DNA of 42,250 nucleotides from Planctomycetaceae bacterium (GCA_021201355.1 JAJQFC010000151.1:1-42250), one strand, 5' to 3'; positions 1 through 7,995 are shown, counted from the stretch's first letter. Notes: generated by a model from the letters alone, not told the origin. Translations and numbers: made by a program.

Positions 1-693
1 GAAGACGTCCAGCCGCTCCCGGGTAAGCGGAACGCGCGGGGCGGCGTCCTGCCGCCGATTCTTCTCGCCCTCGGCGTCATCCTCCTCTGGGGCGGCGGGT
101 CGGTTCCCCGGGACAAACAGATCTGGTATTACGGCGGCATGCTCGCCCTCGTGCTCGCCGCCGGAATTATGCTCCTCACCATGCGCCGCCGCCGCTGGAG
201 CCGGACCGCCCGGTACCTCCTCTTCCGCGCCGACCTGAAACGGCTCGACAACGACCGCGCCGGTTCCGCCGCCGACCTCCGGACCCTGCTCCGGCTCACC
301 CCGTGGGACGACAGCGCCTGGGCCGAACTGTCCGACGATCTGGCCGCCCTTGGTCAGCTCCAGGGCGCCCTCGACGCCATGGAACAGGCTTCCCGCCTCG
401 ACCCGGAATACGACGAATACCGCATGATAACCGCCTCCCTCGCCATCCGGGCCAACCTGCTGGACGCCGCCCGGGAAGCCATCCGCAAATGGACCGAACT
501 CGATCACGTGCCCCAGGACGACCCGCGCCTCGCCATCTACACGGCCGCGCTGCAACTGGCGGAAGGCCATCGGGACGACGCCCTCGCCGAACTCCGGAAG
601 GTGCTCCAGGGCTATGAGTCGGGTGAACTCGGTTTTCTCGACGACGACCAGGCCTTGGCCGGCGTCAGGGATTTGTTGCCCGGACGGGAATGA
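1..693 (+). CDS. TPR-repeat membrane protein, 3' part
   Basis: The frame is open from base 1 and has no convincing start, so the gene begins before the window; 230 residues are visible. Two hydrophobic stretches (about residues 16-31 and 46-60) flank a short polar loop and are followed by an Arg-rich stop-transfer segment. The rest is helical and Ala/Leu-rich, with the spacing of tetratricopeptide repeats (about residues 75-200, for example the AWAEL and GALDAMEQASRLDPE stretches). TPR domains mediate protein-protein contacts. I infer a membrane-anchored protein with the TPR part on one side. The exact family is not recognisable, and what lies upstream is unknown. Confidence 0.6.
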   Translation, partial: EDVQPLPGKRNARGGVLPPILLALGVILLWGGGSVPRDKQIWYYGGMLALVLAAGIMLLTMRRRRWSRTARYLLFRADLKRLDNDRAGSAADLRTLLRLTPWDDSAWAELSDDLAALGQLQGALDAMEQASRLDPEYDEYRMITASLAIRANLLDAAREAIRKWTELDHVPQDDPRLAIYTAALQLAEGHRDDALAELRKVLQGYESGELGFLDDDQALAGVRDLLPGRE

Positions 694-767
694 ACGGCTG
701 CCTCCCCGGAGTGGTGCGAACGATGATGAATCATTCTTCATTTTAGAAACGGCAGTAAAGGAAAACC

Positions 768-1709
768 ATGAGCCGACCGCTAGGCATTGTCAACCTCCCC
801 TTTGGCGACGGGATTCCCGGCGCCGAACCGCGCCATCTGGAAACGCTCCGGCGGGATGCCTCAGCGTGGGAATGGCGGGAGGTAACAGAAAAGGAAGCCT
901 TCCGCGCCCTCCTTCCGGACGCCGACGTGGCGCTGGTCTGGCGCTTTCCCCGAAGCCTCGCCGACCAGGCTGGAAAACTCCGGCTTCTTTCCACACCGTC
1001 CGCCGGCCACGACTGGATACAGATGCCCGACCGGCCCGGCTTGACCGTCACCTACGGCACTTTTCACGGAGAATTGATGGCGGAGTCGGTGGTCGGCGCC
1101 ATGCTCGCCTTTACCCGAGGGATCAAGGACGCCATCGACCGGAAAAACGAGGCCTGGCCCCGGGCCGAAATCGCCGCCGGCATGCGGCCGATTCGCGGCA
1201 GCCGCGCCGTCATTCTCGGGTTCGGCCATGTCGGCAAGTGGATAGGCCGCCTCCTGAAACCGTTCGGCGTCGGCGTCACCGGCGTCAACCGGAGCAACCT
1301 TGAACGGCCGGAGTATTTCGAGGCGACAGACACCGTCGTCGACATGACCGGCCTGGACGACGCCCTGGCCCGGGCCGACCACGTCATCTCCGTCCTTCCC
1401 GGATCGTCCGACACCGATCGTGTCCTGGACGAACGGCGCCTCGGACTTCTCGGGAAAAACGCCTTCCTTTATAATGTCGGTCGCGGCAACGCCGTCGACC
1501 TGGACGCCCTCGCCTCGCTCCTGCACGGCGGGAGGATTGCCGGCGCCTTTCTGGACGTTTTCCCGGTCGAGCCGCTTCCGGACGACGCGCCCATCCGGAA
1601 ATGCCCGAACCTTATTCTGGCGCCGCACATCACCGCGTTCGGGCCGAACTATATCGATCTTTATATTGGCGAAGTTATTGAACATCTGCGAAAACTCGGG
1701 CCGGCCTAA
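768..1709 (+). CDS. D-2-hydroxyacid dehydrogenase (NAD-dependent)
   Basis: 313 residues, normal for the family. The Rossmann motif GFGHVG (about residues 151-156) follows a beta-strand VIL. The catalytic triad is visible: Arg in NVGRGN, Glu in DVFPVEPLP and His in LAPHITAFG. The enzyme should interconvert a 2-oxoacid and a D-2-hydroxyacid in the cytoplasm; the substrate cannot be read from sequence. The start is supported by an AAAGGA box nine bases upstream. A hairpin with a T run follows at 1807-1827. The next gene, larC, makes a cofactor used by 2-hydroxyacid racemases and epimerases, so a shared role in hydroxyacid metabolism is possible but only inferred. Confidence 0.85.
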   Translation: MSRPLGIVNLPFGDGIPGAEPRHLETLRRDASAWEWREVTEKEAFRALLPDADVALVWRFPRSLADQAGKLRLLSTPSAGHDWIQMPDRPGLTVTYGTFHGELMAESVVGAMLAFTRGIKDAIDRKNEAWPRAEIAAGMRPIRGSRAVILGFGHVGKWIGRLLKPFGVGVTGVNRSNLERPEYFEATDTVVDMTGLDDALARADHVISVLPGSSDTDRVLDERRLGLLGKNAFLYNVGRGNAVDLDALASLLHGGRIAGAFLDVFPVEPLPDDAPIRKCPNLILAPHITAFGPNYIDLYIGEVIEHLRKLGPA

Positions 1710-1806
1710 CAGCATCGGGTACGACCGCCCGGTTCCACTGCCGTGGTTGAGGGAATGGGAGTCCGTCGGAGTTCGTCCGCCCGGTATCGGCGAAATCGGA
1801 TAGACG

Positions 1807-1827
1807 CGCCGTTCGGCGAACTTTTTT
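1807..1827 (+). terminator. Rho-independent terminator after the dehydrogenase
   Basis: The stem CGCCG-TT-CGGCG (1807-1818) is followed by AAC and six T. It lies about 100 bases after the dehydrogenase stop and before larC, which suggests the two genes are separate transcripts or are only partly coupled. Confidence 0.55.
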
Positions 1828-1888
1828 CGGCAGACCATAAAAAAACGATACGCTGTTCCGTCTGCGCTTTACAGGAAAGGCCATTTAC

Positions 1889-3652
1889 ATGCATCTTCAT
1901 CTTGACTGTCAATTCGGCATCGCCGGCGACATGCTCCTTGCCAGCCTCATTGACGCCGGCGCCGACCAGGCGACGATAGTTGACATCCTGCGCGCCATCC
2001 CCCTTGACGGGTTTAACCTGCTCGTCAGCCGGACCGAACGCGGCGGCGTCTCCGCCAATCTCCTCGACGTATTCGACTTCACCCAAACCAGCCATTCGGC
2101 CAACGCCGGAGCCGGACATCCCGGCTGTCACGGCCAAGGCCACCATGGCGACGCGCCCTGTCCGCACCGGCACAAACACCACGACCACGATGCGCCGCGT
2201 TCGAACGATCCCCACGATCAGGCGCACCAGGACGCCGGCGCCGGCCACGGTTGCTGCGGCGGGAAACACCATCATCCGTCCGAAGATGGCGACGCCGATC
2301 CCCGGTCCAACGACCCGCACGATGAGCCGGACGGAGACGGCGGCCGCCACAAAGGTTGTTGCGGCAAACACCACAAGCCGCCCGGGCATCACCATCACGG
2401 CGACGCGCCCCGGTCGAACGACCCGCACGACCCGGCCATGACCGACCACGATCACGACCATGCACATGAACAAGACCACACGCACCATCACCATTCTCAC
2501 GACGGCGCCGGCCACCACCACCACGACAAGGGCGGACCGCATCGCCATCTGTCCGACCTCATGAAACTGCTCGACTCCCCCGTCCTCTCGGACCGCGTCC
2601 GCGAACGGGCGGCCCGGGTATTCCGCATTGTCGCCGAAGCCGAAGCCACCGTGCACGGCCGTCCGGTCGAGCGTGTCCATTTCCACGAAATCAGCGGCAT
2701 TGACACCGCCGTCGACGTCATCGGATCCTGTATCGCCCTCGACCTTCTGGACGTCGATTCCATTTCGGCGGCGCCGCCGGCCGCCGGCTCCGGAATGCTC
2801 ATGTGCGAACACGGAATTTTCCCGGTTCCGGCCCCGGCCACCCTGGAAATATTCAAGAGCCACAATATTCCCTGGCACAGCGGCGGCGAAGGCGAACGCA
2901 CCACCCCCACCGGCGCCGCCCTCCTCGCCGGACTGGTCCAGACCTTCGGCGACTCGCCAGAAATTACCGTCACCCGCATCGGCTACGGCGCCGGTCACCG
3001 GGTCTACAAAGAAGCCCCGAACCTCCTCCGCGCCATTATCGGAAAGCCGGCCGAACCGCGGGAGGCCTCCGGCCGCCGTGAAAGTTCCAAAACCATCGTC
3101 GCCGCGGTCAGCCCGGAACCGTCGGCCGAACTGGTCCGCATTCCGCCGGAAGACCCGCGCCTCCCGGCCCCCATCGCCGCCATGCTGCCGGGCGATGTCG
3201 CCGACGGCGGCGAACGCGTCGTCGAATTCCGCTTCGTCGTCGACGACATGACGTCGGAAACCGTCGGCCATCTGCTCGAACGAGCCCTCGCCGCCGGCGC
3301 CCTCGAAGCCTACGCCACCCCGGTCACCATGAAAAAAAGCCGCCCCGGCCACGAAGTCACCGTCCTCGCCCTAACGGAGACGGCGCCGGTGGTTGCGGAC
3401 GTGTTGTGGCGGGAGTCGACCACCTTCGGCATGCGCGTCGGCGAACGGTCGCGCCTCGTGCTGCAGCGGGAGTTCCGGACCGTCCATGTGCTCGGACACG
3501 ACATCCGCATCAAGATCGGCTGGCGTGAAGGCGTCGTCATCCGCCGTCAGCCGGAGTTCGAGGACTGCCGCTCGGCGGCGGTGGCGACCGGCGTTCCCAT
3601 CGTCGAAGTGTTCCGGATGGCCCAGGAAGCGGCGCAACGCGAACCGCATTGA
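1889..3652 (+). CDS. larC: LarC, nickel-pincer cofactor biosynthesis protein, with His/Cys-rich insert
   Basis: 587 residues. The N-terminus (HLDCQFGIAGDMLLASLIDAG) and the C-terminal half match the LarC/DUF111 family. In characterised systems LarC is a CTP-dependent cyclometallase that inserts nickel into the pyridinium thiocarboxylate to finish the pincer cofactor of LarA-type racemases. Here it is one uninterrupted frame, not split by the programmed frameshift known in lactobacilli. The insert at about residues 70-217 is extremely rich in His, with CCG-KHH motifs, and contains an imperfect tandem repeat of 35-36 residues, each unit starting RSNDPHD (residues 104, 139, 175). I infer nickel storage or delivery. 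LarA and LarB are not in the window. The start is preceded by AGGAAAGG. Confidence 0.9.
   Translation: MHLHLDCQFGIAGDMLLASLIDAGADQATIVDILRAIPLDGFNLLVSRTERGGVSANLLDVFDFTQTSHSANAGAGHPGCHGQGHHGDAPCPHRHKHHDHDAPRSNDPHDQAHQDAGAGHGCCGGKHHHPSEDGDADPRSNDPHDEPDGDGGRHKGCCGKHHKPPGHHHHGDAPRSNDPHDPAMTDHDHDHAHEQDHTHHHHSHDGAGHHHHDKGGPHRHLSDLMKLLDSPVLSDRVRERAARVFRIVAEAEATVHGRPVERVHFHEISGIDTAVDVIGSCIALDLLDVDSISAAPPAAGSGMLMCEHGIFPVPAPATLEIFKSHNIPWHSGGEGERTTPTGAALLAGLVQTFGDSPEITVTRIGYGAGHRVYKEAPNLLRAIIGKPAEPREASGRRESSKTIVAAVSPEPSAELVRIPPEDPRLPAPIAAMLPGDVADGGERVVEFRFVVDDMTSETVGHLLERALAAGALEAYATPVTMKKSRPGHEVTVLALTETAPVVADVLWRESTTFGMRVGERSRLVLQREFRTVHVLGHDIRIKIGWREGVVIRRQPEFEDCRSAAVATGVPIVEVFRMAQEAAQREPH
2198..2435 (+). 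repeat. Imperfect tandem repeat (about 105-108 bp unit) in larC
   Basis: Units starting at 2198, 2303 and 2411 each encode RSNDPHD. The first two are followed by a Gly-rich linker, a CCG triplet and a KHH metal-ligand block; the third breaks off early. The DNA has diverged between units (for example CGTTCGAACGAT against CGGTCCAACGAC), so the duplication is not recent. Confidence 0.75.
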
Positions 3653-3731
3653 CGGCAAAGGTCGTTCGCCTTGTTGTAATAGGGAGAGTTTTCCGGGCGC
3701 TGCCGCGGTGGCGTCAGATTCCGGTCTGAAT

Positions 3732-3763
3732 CACCGGCCGCCGGCGGCACCCGGCGGCCGGTG
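3732..3763. terminator. Strong GC hairpin between convergent genes
   Basis: Eleven-base arms CACCGGCCGCC (3732-3742) and GGCGGCCGGTG (3753-3763) form a perfect stem between larC and the convergent permease gene. There is no T run, so a bidirectional transcription or RNA-processing barrier is an inference from position only. The remaining bases 3653-3862 hold no gene that I can support. Confidence 0.4.
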
Positions 3764-3862
3764 TCGATACGTGCCTTGACATTCTCCGGTGCCGTTTTCG
3801 GCAGTCGTTCCGGTGCATGGAAAACGCCGTGTGTGATGGCGGCGGAGACTGTCGAGAATACG

Positions 3863-4702
3863 TTACATAACGTTTTCCAAACAGACCCGGAGAAAATCCA
3901 CCGCGCTGTTATACAGCGGTTCGGCCTTGGTGAGAATAATACTGACGACGAGGTTGACAACGAGGATGGCGGTGCAGGCGGCGACGTTGGCCTCCGTCGT
4001 GGCCGAGCCGACGCCTTCGGCGCCGCCCCGGGCCAGCAGGCCGTTTCGACAACATATCAAGGCGATAAGGATGCCGAACACCGTGCTCTTTATCATGCTC
4101 TGGATGTAATCGTACGGGATCATCATTTCCTTGATTTGGACCCATTGGAAATGACTGTCCCCGCCCATGATGGTTACGATCATGAAAAGACCGGAAAGAA
4201 CACCGATAAACACGGCGAAAATGGTAAGAACAGGCATCATGAGAAACGTGGCCGTCAGTCTCGGCATGATCAGGTAGGTGGTCGGGCTGAGGCCGAAGGA
4301 GCGGAGGGCGTCGGTCTGATCCGTTACGTTCATGGTGCCGAGTTCGGCGGTGAACGAACAACCGACCCGGCCGGCCAGGACCAACGCCATGAGAACGGGA
4401 CCGAAATGCCATGTCAGCAATTTCGCCATAAACACGCCCGCCCAGCTCCCGACGCCGAGCAGCACCATCTGGTTGTAGATGGCGTAGGCAAAGACCGCGC
4501 CGGCGAAAATCGCGACAACGATGACGACGGGAAGGCTGCCGACGCCGACGAAATAAATCTGCGTGACGATTTCACGGCGAAAGCGGATGCCGTGCCGAAA
4601 GAGCGCGTATATGCATTGGTAGAGAAGACGCCCTATCGCGCCGGTGTTTCGAATCAGGGCGACACAGCTGGCAATAAGTTTTGTGACCAGTTCAATCACC
4701 AC
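3863..4702 (-). CDS. MlaE-type ABC transporter permease
   Basis: The MlaE permease signature is clear: AGRVGCSFTAELGTMNVTDQ, then DALRSFGL, with several long hydrophobic segments. MlaE proteins form the inner-membrane core of Mla-type phospholipid transporters together with an MlaF ATPase and MlaD. The frame is open up to an ATG at 4867 (334 residues), but that ATG has no ribosome site. I prefer GTG at 4702 or 4699, preceded by AAGGA, which gives about 279 residues, close to the usual ~260. No ATPase or MCE-domain gene is adjacent on either side, so this is an orphan permease whose partners must lie elsewhere. The upstream kamA-like gene on the same strand ends at 4881. Confidence 0.8.
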   Translation of the reverse strand: MVIELVTKLIASCVALIRNTGAIGRLLYQCIYALFRHGIRFRREIVTQIYFVGVGSLPVVIVVAIFAGAVFAYAIYNQMVLLGVGSWAGVFMAKLLTWHFGPVLMALVLAGRVGCSFTAELGTMNVTDQTDALRSFGLSPTTYLIMPRLTATFLMMPVLTIFAVFIGVLSGLFMIVTIMGGDSHFQWVQIKEMMIPYDYIQSMIKSTVFGILIALICCRNGLLARGGAEGVGSATTEANVAACTAILVVNLVVSIILTKAEPLYNSAVDFLRVCLENVM

Positions 4703-4799
4703 GTGTCCTTGCAGCGTCTCGAACGGGAAAACCGGTTCCGGTCCGAAAGACGCCTGAATAATGTTATATGGAGAGATACCATATGGATACCGACTCCCT

Positions 4800-4827
4800 T
4801 GAATAACAGGTATCTGTAAATTGTCAA
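4800..4827 (-). promoter_or_regulatory. Possible promoter of the MlaE-type gene
   Basis: On the minus strand TTGACA (4822-4827) is followed 16 bases later by the extended -10 form TGTTATTCA (hexamer 4800-4805). The DNA between 4700 and 4830 is unusually AT-rich for this flank. If this is a real promoter, the gene must start downstream of the ATG at 4867, which supports the GTG start. Confidence 0.3.
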
Positions 4828-4880
4828 TACGAAGACTTCCGTGCCCGTGACGGGAACGGGCGGGCATCCCGTCGCGTGCG

Positions 4881-6206
4881 TCACCCCATCGGGGACATGC
4901 GTGACGACAAGAGCCCTTTCAAGTCCTGTTCGAAAAAGAAATCATCCTCGCCAAACGCCGGCACCAAATCGTGGAGCCAGGTGGCGGTCTTGTCGTACCG
5001 GGCGAAAAACGGCCGTTCCACCCATTCCGAATCCCGTCCCTGAATAAAAGTGAGCACAAACACCTTTTCCCCCGCCACTTCGGTAACGCCGATTATTTGC
5101 ACTTTGCCGGGCGTCGCGCTCATGACCGGACCGCGGACCGTGCGGCACAATCCGCTCACCCGCTGGTACGCTTCCCGGAAAATCTGCCAGCAACGCCTTA
5201 GAGGCAGCGCGAAAAAGTGTTTCGCTCCGGTGTCCCGTTCGACAAACATATAGTACGGTACCATGTTCAGGTCGACCTGCCGGCGCCACAATTCATTCCA
5301 GATGCGCGGTTTGTCGTTAATGTGCCTGAGGACCGGTGACTGGGTGCGGATTTGCGCGCCGGTGGACTGGATGCGGCGAATGGCGTCGGTGACGGCTTTG
5401 GTCGAGAGTTCGACGGGATGGTTGAAGTGGGCCATAATGGCGAGATTGCGTCCCGATTTGACTATTTTTTCAAAGACCTTGAGGAGTTTGTCCGAATCCG
5501 GATCGCTCAGGTACCGGTAGGGCCAATAGGTCAGGGATTTTGTGCCGATGCGAATGGTTCTCAGGTTTGGGATGTCTTCCTGGATAAATGGTGCGACGTA
5601 GCCGTCCAGGATATCCGCGTTCATGACCATCGGATCGCCGCCGGTGATGAGGAGGTCGGTCACCAGCGGGTGGTTTCTGATGTAGTCGGCGACGGGTTGA
5701 CTTTCCCGGGCCATGAATTTTGACTGGGTCAGTCCGCTGAACTGCGGCCAGCGGAAACAGAAAGTGCAGTAGGCGTGGCACGTCTGGCCGGCGGCCGGGA
5801 AAAACAGCACTGTTTCCCGATATTTGTGCTGGGCGCCGTGCAGTTGTTTACCATGAAACCACGGCACATTGGCCGATTGCCCGGACGGATCCGGGTTGAG
5901 GTGTTTCTGGATTTTTTTGGCAACGTACCGCCGTTCCTCCGCCGGCAACCGTACGGCGGCGGCCATGGCGCGGTAATGGCTGGCGCGGAGCAGTTCCTTT
6001 CGCGGAAAGGTCAGGGTGTAGATGGGATCGTTTGGTATGTTGGACCAATCGATCAGTTCGTCCACGACGTACGAGTTGCTTTTAAAAGGAATAATCTGCG
6101 CGGCGATTTCGATTTCCTGGAGTTTTTCCTCGCTCCAGTCGGCTATCTGCGGAATAGTACGAAAATTCGCCACGGTATAGGCCTGATACGTAGATTTCGG
6201 TGGCAT
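4881..6206 (-). CDS. KamA-family radical SAM aminomutase (lysine 2,3-aminomutase-like)
   Basis: 441 residues. The radical SAM cluster motif CHAYCTFC (CxxxCxxC) is present, followed by LLITGGDPMVM, the SAM-binding GGDP region of lysine 2,3-aminomutases. Near the C-terminus the TPGK segment could supply the PLP-binding lysine. KamA-like enzymes move an amino group from C2 to C3; the EpmB branch acts on lysine for EF-P modification. Here the substrate is undecided, because no EF-P or EpmA gene is visible. The start ATG has a GGAGG site four bases upstream. A promoter candidate sits at 6294-6322. Confidence 0.85.
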   Translation of the reverse strand: MPPKSTYQAYTVANFRTIPQIADWSEEKLQEIEIAAQIIPFKSNSYVVDELIDWSNIPNDPIYTLTFPRKELLRASHYRAMAAAVRLPAEERRYVAKKIQKHLNPDPSGQSANVPWFHGKQLHGAQHKYRETVLFFPAAGQTCHAYCTFCFRWPQFSGLTQSKFMARESQPVADYIRNHPLVTDLLITGGDPMVMNADILDGYVAPFIQEDIPNLRTIRIGTKSLTYWPYRYLSDPDSDKLLKVFEKIVKSGRNLAIMAHFNHPVELSTKAVTDAIRRIQSTGAQIRTQSPVLRHINDKPRIWNELWRRQVDLNMVPYYMFVERDTGAKHFFALPLRRCWQIFREAYQRVSGLCRTVRGPVMSATPGKVQIIGVTEVAGEKVFVLTFIQGRDSEWVERPFFARYDKTATWLHDLVPAFGEDDFFFEQDLKGLLSSRMSPMG

Positions 6207-6293
6207 GTTCCTCCCCCTTTCTGACGCCGGAAGGCGGCGGTTCGGAAGGTGTGTCCCGAAAAGACAAAACCGCTGTCAATATAAAGTATCAAG

Positions 6294-6322
6294 AGTATAC
6301 CAAATTACACCTCAAGCCGCAA
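6294..6322 (-). promoter_or_regulatory. Promoter candidate for the KamA-like gene
   Basis: On the minus strand TTGCGG (6317-6322), a 17-base spacer and TATACT (6294-6299) form a good sigma-70-type promoter. It would give a leader of about 80 bases before the ATG at 6206. Confidence 0.5.
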
Positions 6323-6337
6323 TGACGCCCCTACCGT

Positions 6338-6358
6338 AAAAAACCCCGAAGGGCTTCC
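6338..6358 (-). terminator. Terminator shielding the KamA-like gene from the island
   Basis: On the minus strand GAAGCCC-TTCG-GGG is followed by six T. It would stop leftward transcription leaving the integrase gene and antisense tRNA before it reaches the promoter of the KamA-like gene. Confidence 0.5.
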
Positions 6359-6367
6359 AAAAAAGAC

Positions 6368-6396
6368 TTGCGTTCCGTGCCAGTCGTCACTACTAT
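6368..6396 (+). promoter_or_regulatory. Promoter of tRNA-Val
   Basis: TTGCGT (6368-6373), a 17-base spacer and TACTAT (6391-6396) lie 21 bases before the mature tRNA 5' end, the normal arrangement for a stand-alone tRNA gene. Confidence 0.6.
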
Positions 6397-6416
6397 AGTC
6401 CTCTCTCATTTTCGAG

Positions 6417-6492
6417 GGTCGCTTAGCTCAGTTGGTAGAGCACTACACTCACATTGTAGGGGTCACTGGTTCGAGTCCAGTAGCGACCACCA
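6417..6492 (+). tRNA. tRNA-Val (anticodon CAC), integration site
   Basis: A full cloverleaf is readable. The acceptor arm GGTCGCT pairs with AGCGACC, the D arm contains AGCTCAGTTGGTAGAGC, the anticodon stem CTACA/TGTAG encloses loop CTCACAT with anticodon CAC (valine, GUG codons), and the T arm is CTGGTTCGAGTCCAG. The CCA end is encoded. The 3' 49 bases are duplicated at 39698-39746, so this copy was kept intact when the island inserted. Confidence 0.95.
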
Positions 6493-7916
6493 TTATTTAA
6501 ATCCCCTGTATCTCCTTGCGAGACAGGGGCTTTTCTTTTTTTAGGGATACGCGACGCCGTCCCATTCCCTGCATTTTTTTCTTTAGCTTTGATGCTGGTA
6601 TCGTCCCTGTAAGTCCTTGTTTTTCCGTCAAGGTCCGCCGGTTTACTGACAATGGCACTGACAATGATTTCGCCCTCAGCCGCATCATCGGTGCCGGTCT
6701 TCCGCGCAGTTTCCTCTTCCGGAGTCATCGGCGCAATGGTCGGCAGTTTCGCCAGTTCTCGAGCTTCGTCTTCGATACGGAGGTGGGTGTAGAGGTTGCT
6801 CGTCAAGACCGGAGTGCTGTGGCGCATCATTTTTTGCGCCATAGTGAGCGGCACGCCAGCCTTGGCCAGTATGGTTCCATAGGTGTGCCTGAAGGAGTGA
6901 AAGTCGCCCTTCTTGCCGGTTTCGTCCAGCGGCTCAATCTTCGCGACCTTCATGTCTTCACGCAGCATTTCGGCTCCCTTATCCTTCCACATGCCTTTGA
7001 ACGCCTTGGCCGGGGGCAGGAACAAGCGCATAAACTCCCTCAGGTCCGCCGACAGATCCGGAGGTACGGGCAGGGTCGCGGTCTTGCCGTTCTTTGTGTA
7101 CGCACCGAGAACCGTTACGGTATTGGCCTCGAAGTCAAAGCTGCTCCTGCTCAGGCTCCGCAGCTCACTCCACCGCAAACCCGTCGAGAAAGCCATTCGA
7201 TAGACAAAAGCCCTCTCCGGTCCGGTTAAACCATGGTGCTTCTTGCCGGCTTCGGCCGCCGCTAGAAGGCGCGAGAGTTCGTCGACGGAATAGTCCCGAC
7301 GTTCAAAGGTCCGATCACTCTTGGCATTCCATTTCGCCAAGTGCTGAACGGGGTTTTCCACGATTCGCTTTTCCCGCACCAGCCAGTTGCAGAAGTTCCG
7401 GAGCGCGGTAAGGTACATGTTCGCCGTCTCGGAAGACATGCCAATAGCCTTCGCCTCGACACGCCAGCCATCAAAATCGACTGCGGCAATATCCGACAGG
7501 TTGCGCCAGCGACAGGCGCTCGCGAGACGGTGGATCTTCGCGGTCGTCTCAGAAACATACTCCTTCGAATTCCCCTTGGCGGTAAGGGCGTTCAGCCAAT
7601 CATCGACATGCTCCGCCAGGCGCTTTCCCTTGGCAGCCCGTGCGGGATCGATAATACCCCACTCACCCAGCTTTGCGGTAATTTCATCCGGACAGGCTTC
7701 GAGAAAGCGCGACAACTCCGCATCCGGGCCAGCGCCAGCCATACGCAAGGCGACCAAACGTTTGAGTTGGCGGTCCAGTTCGAGAGATGCTGATTTATCG
7801 CTGAATCCTGTGATTCGGCGTGTTACACCGTCATGATCGTGGAACTCAATAGAGTAGTTCGGCGCGGTCTTCGTTTTCCCGCTGGTTATCATGTACTTAC
7901 GCTTAAAAATTCCCAT
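6423..7916 (-). CDS. int: Tyrosine site-specific integrase of the island
   Basis: 497 residues from ATG 7916, which has AGGAGG six bases upstream; an earlier in-frame start at 7961 lacks one. The catalytic set is complete: Arg248 in STGLRWSEL, His340 and Arg343 in HSFRH, His366 in MMRHS and Tyr376 in SNLYTH. A core-binding domain precedes them (about residues 100-195). It would cut and join the att cores to insert and excise the island. The 3' end runs through the att core and stops inside the tRNA D arm, ending VLYQLS. In the excised circle the same frame would continue into 39697-39491, giving about 559 residues. Regulation may involve the palindrome at 7996-8014 and the HTH protein upstream. 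Confidence 0.92.
   Translation of the reverse strand: MGIFKRKYMITSGKTKTAPNYSIEFHDHDGVTRRITGFSDKSASLELDRQLKRLVALRMAGAGPDAELSRFLEACPDEITAKLGEWGIIDPARAAKGKRLAEHVDDWLNALTAKGNSKEYVSETTAKIHRLASACRWRNLSDIAAVDFDGWRVEAKAIGMSSETANMYLTALRNFCNWLVREKRIVENPVQHLAKWNAKSDRTFERRDYSVDELSRLLAAAEAGKKHHGLTGPERAFVYRMAFSTGLRWSELRSLSRSSFDFEANTVTVLGAYTKNGKTATLPVPPDLSADLREFMRLFLPPAKAFKGMWKDKGAEMLREDMKVAKIEPLDETGKKGDFHSFRHTYGTILAKAGVPLTMAQKMMRHSTPVLTSNLYTHLRIEDEARELAKLPTIAPMTPEEETARKTGTDDAAEGEIIVSAIVSKPADLDGKTRTYRDDTSIKAKEKNAGNGTASRIPKKRKAPVSQGDTGDLNNGGRYWTRTSDPYNVSVVLYQLS
6444..6492 (+). repeat. attL core (49-bp direct repeat, copy 1)
   Basis: Identical to 39698-39746. It runs from the anticodon stem to the CCA end of tRNA-Val, the usual core for tyrosine integrases that use tRNA 3' ends. 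On the minus strand the same bases encode the last part of the integrase. Confidence 0.95.
6503..6543 (+). terminator. Terminator downstream of tRNA-Val, carried by the island
   Basis: CCCCTGT (6503-6509) pairs with ACAGGGG (6523-6529), with extra TCTC/GAGA pairing inside, followed by C, four T, C and seven T. It lies just inside the island and antisense to the integrase 3' end, so the inserted element supplies the transcription stop for the tRNA it occupies. Confidence 0.65.
6645..6666 (+). repeat. Possible integrase arm-type repeat, left end
   Basis: Two ACTGACAA-type units 11 bases apart. A near copy lies at 39621-39641 at the other end of the island, and both are followed by TTTCGC. The left copy is within integrase coding sequence and the right copy is in a different reading frame, so shared protein coding does not explain the match. 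Arm-type binding sites are the simplest inference. Confidence 0.4.
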
Positions 7917-7995
7917 TTTTCCTCCTGGCAAGCAGGGTTCATCTAAAAGCCATATACTCAAGTTTTGAGCAGCCTGGTAGCCGTCGTCAGTTTAT

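Noticed and set aside
1706-3352. Long minus-strand open frame (548 codons) opposite larC
   Set aside because: It is the mirror of the GC- and His-codon-rich larC frame, has Val/Gly/Met low-complexity sequence and no family features.
3761-4819. Plus-strand open frame opposite the MlaE-type gene
   Set aside because: It is antisense to a clearly conserved permease, and its translation is hydrophilic low-complexity with no domain.
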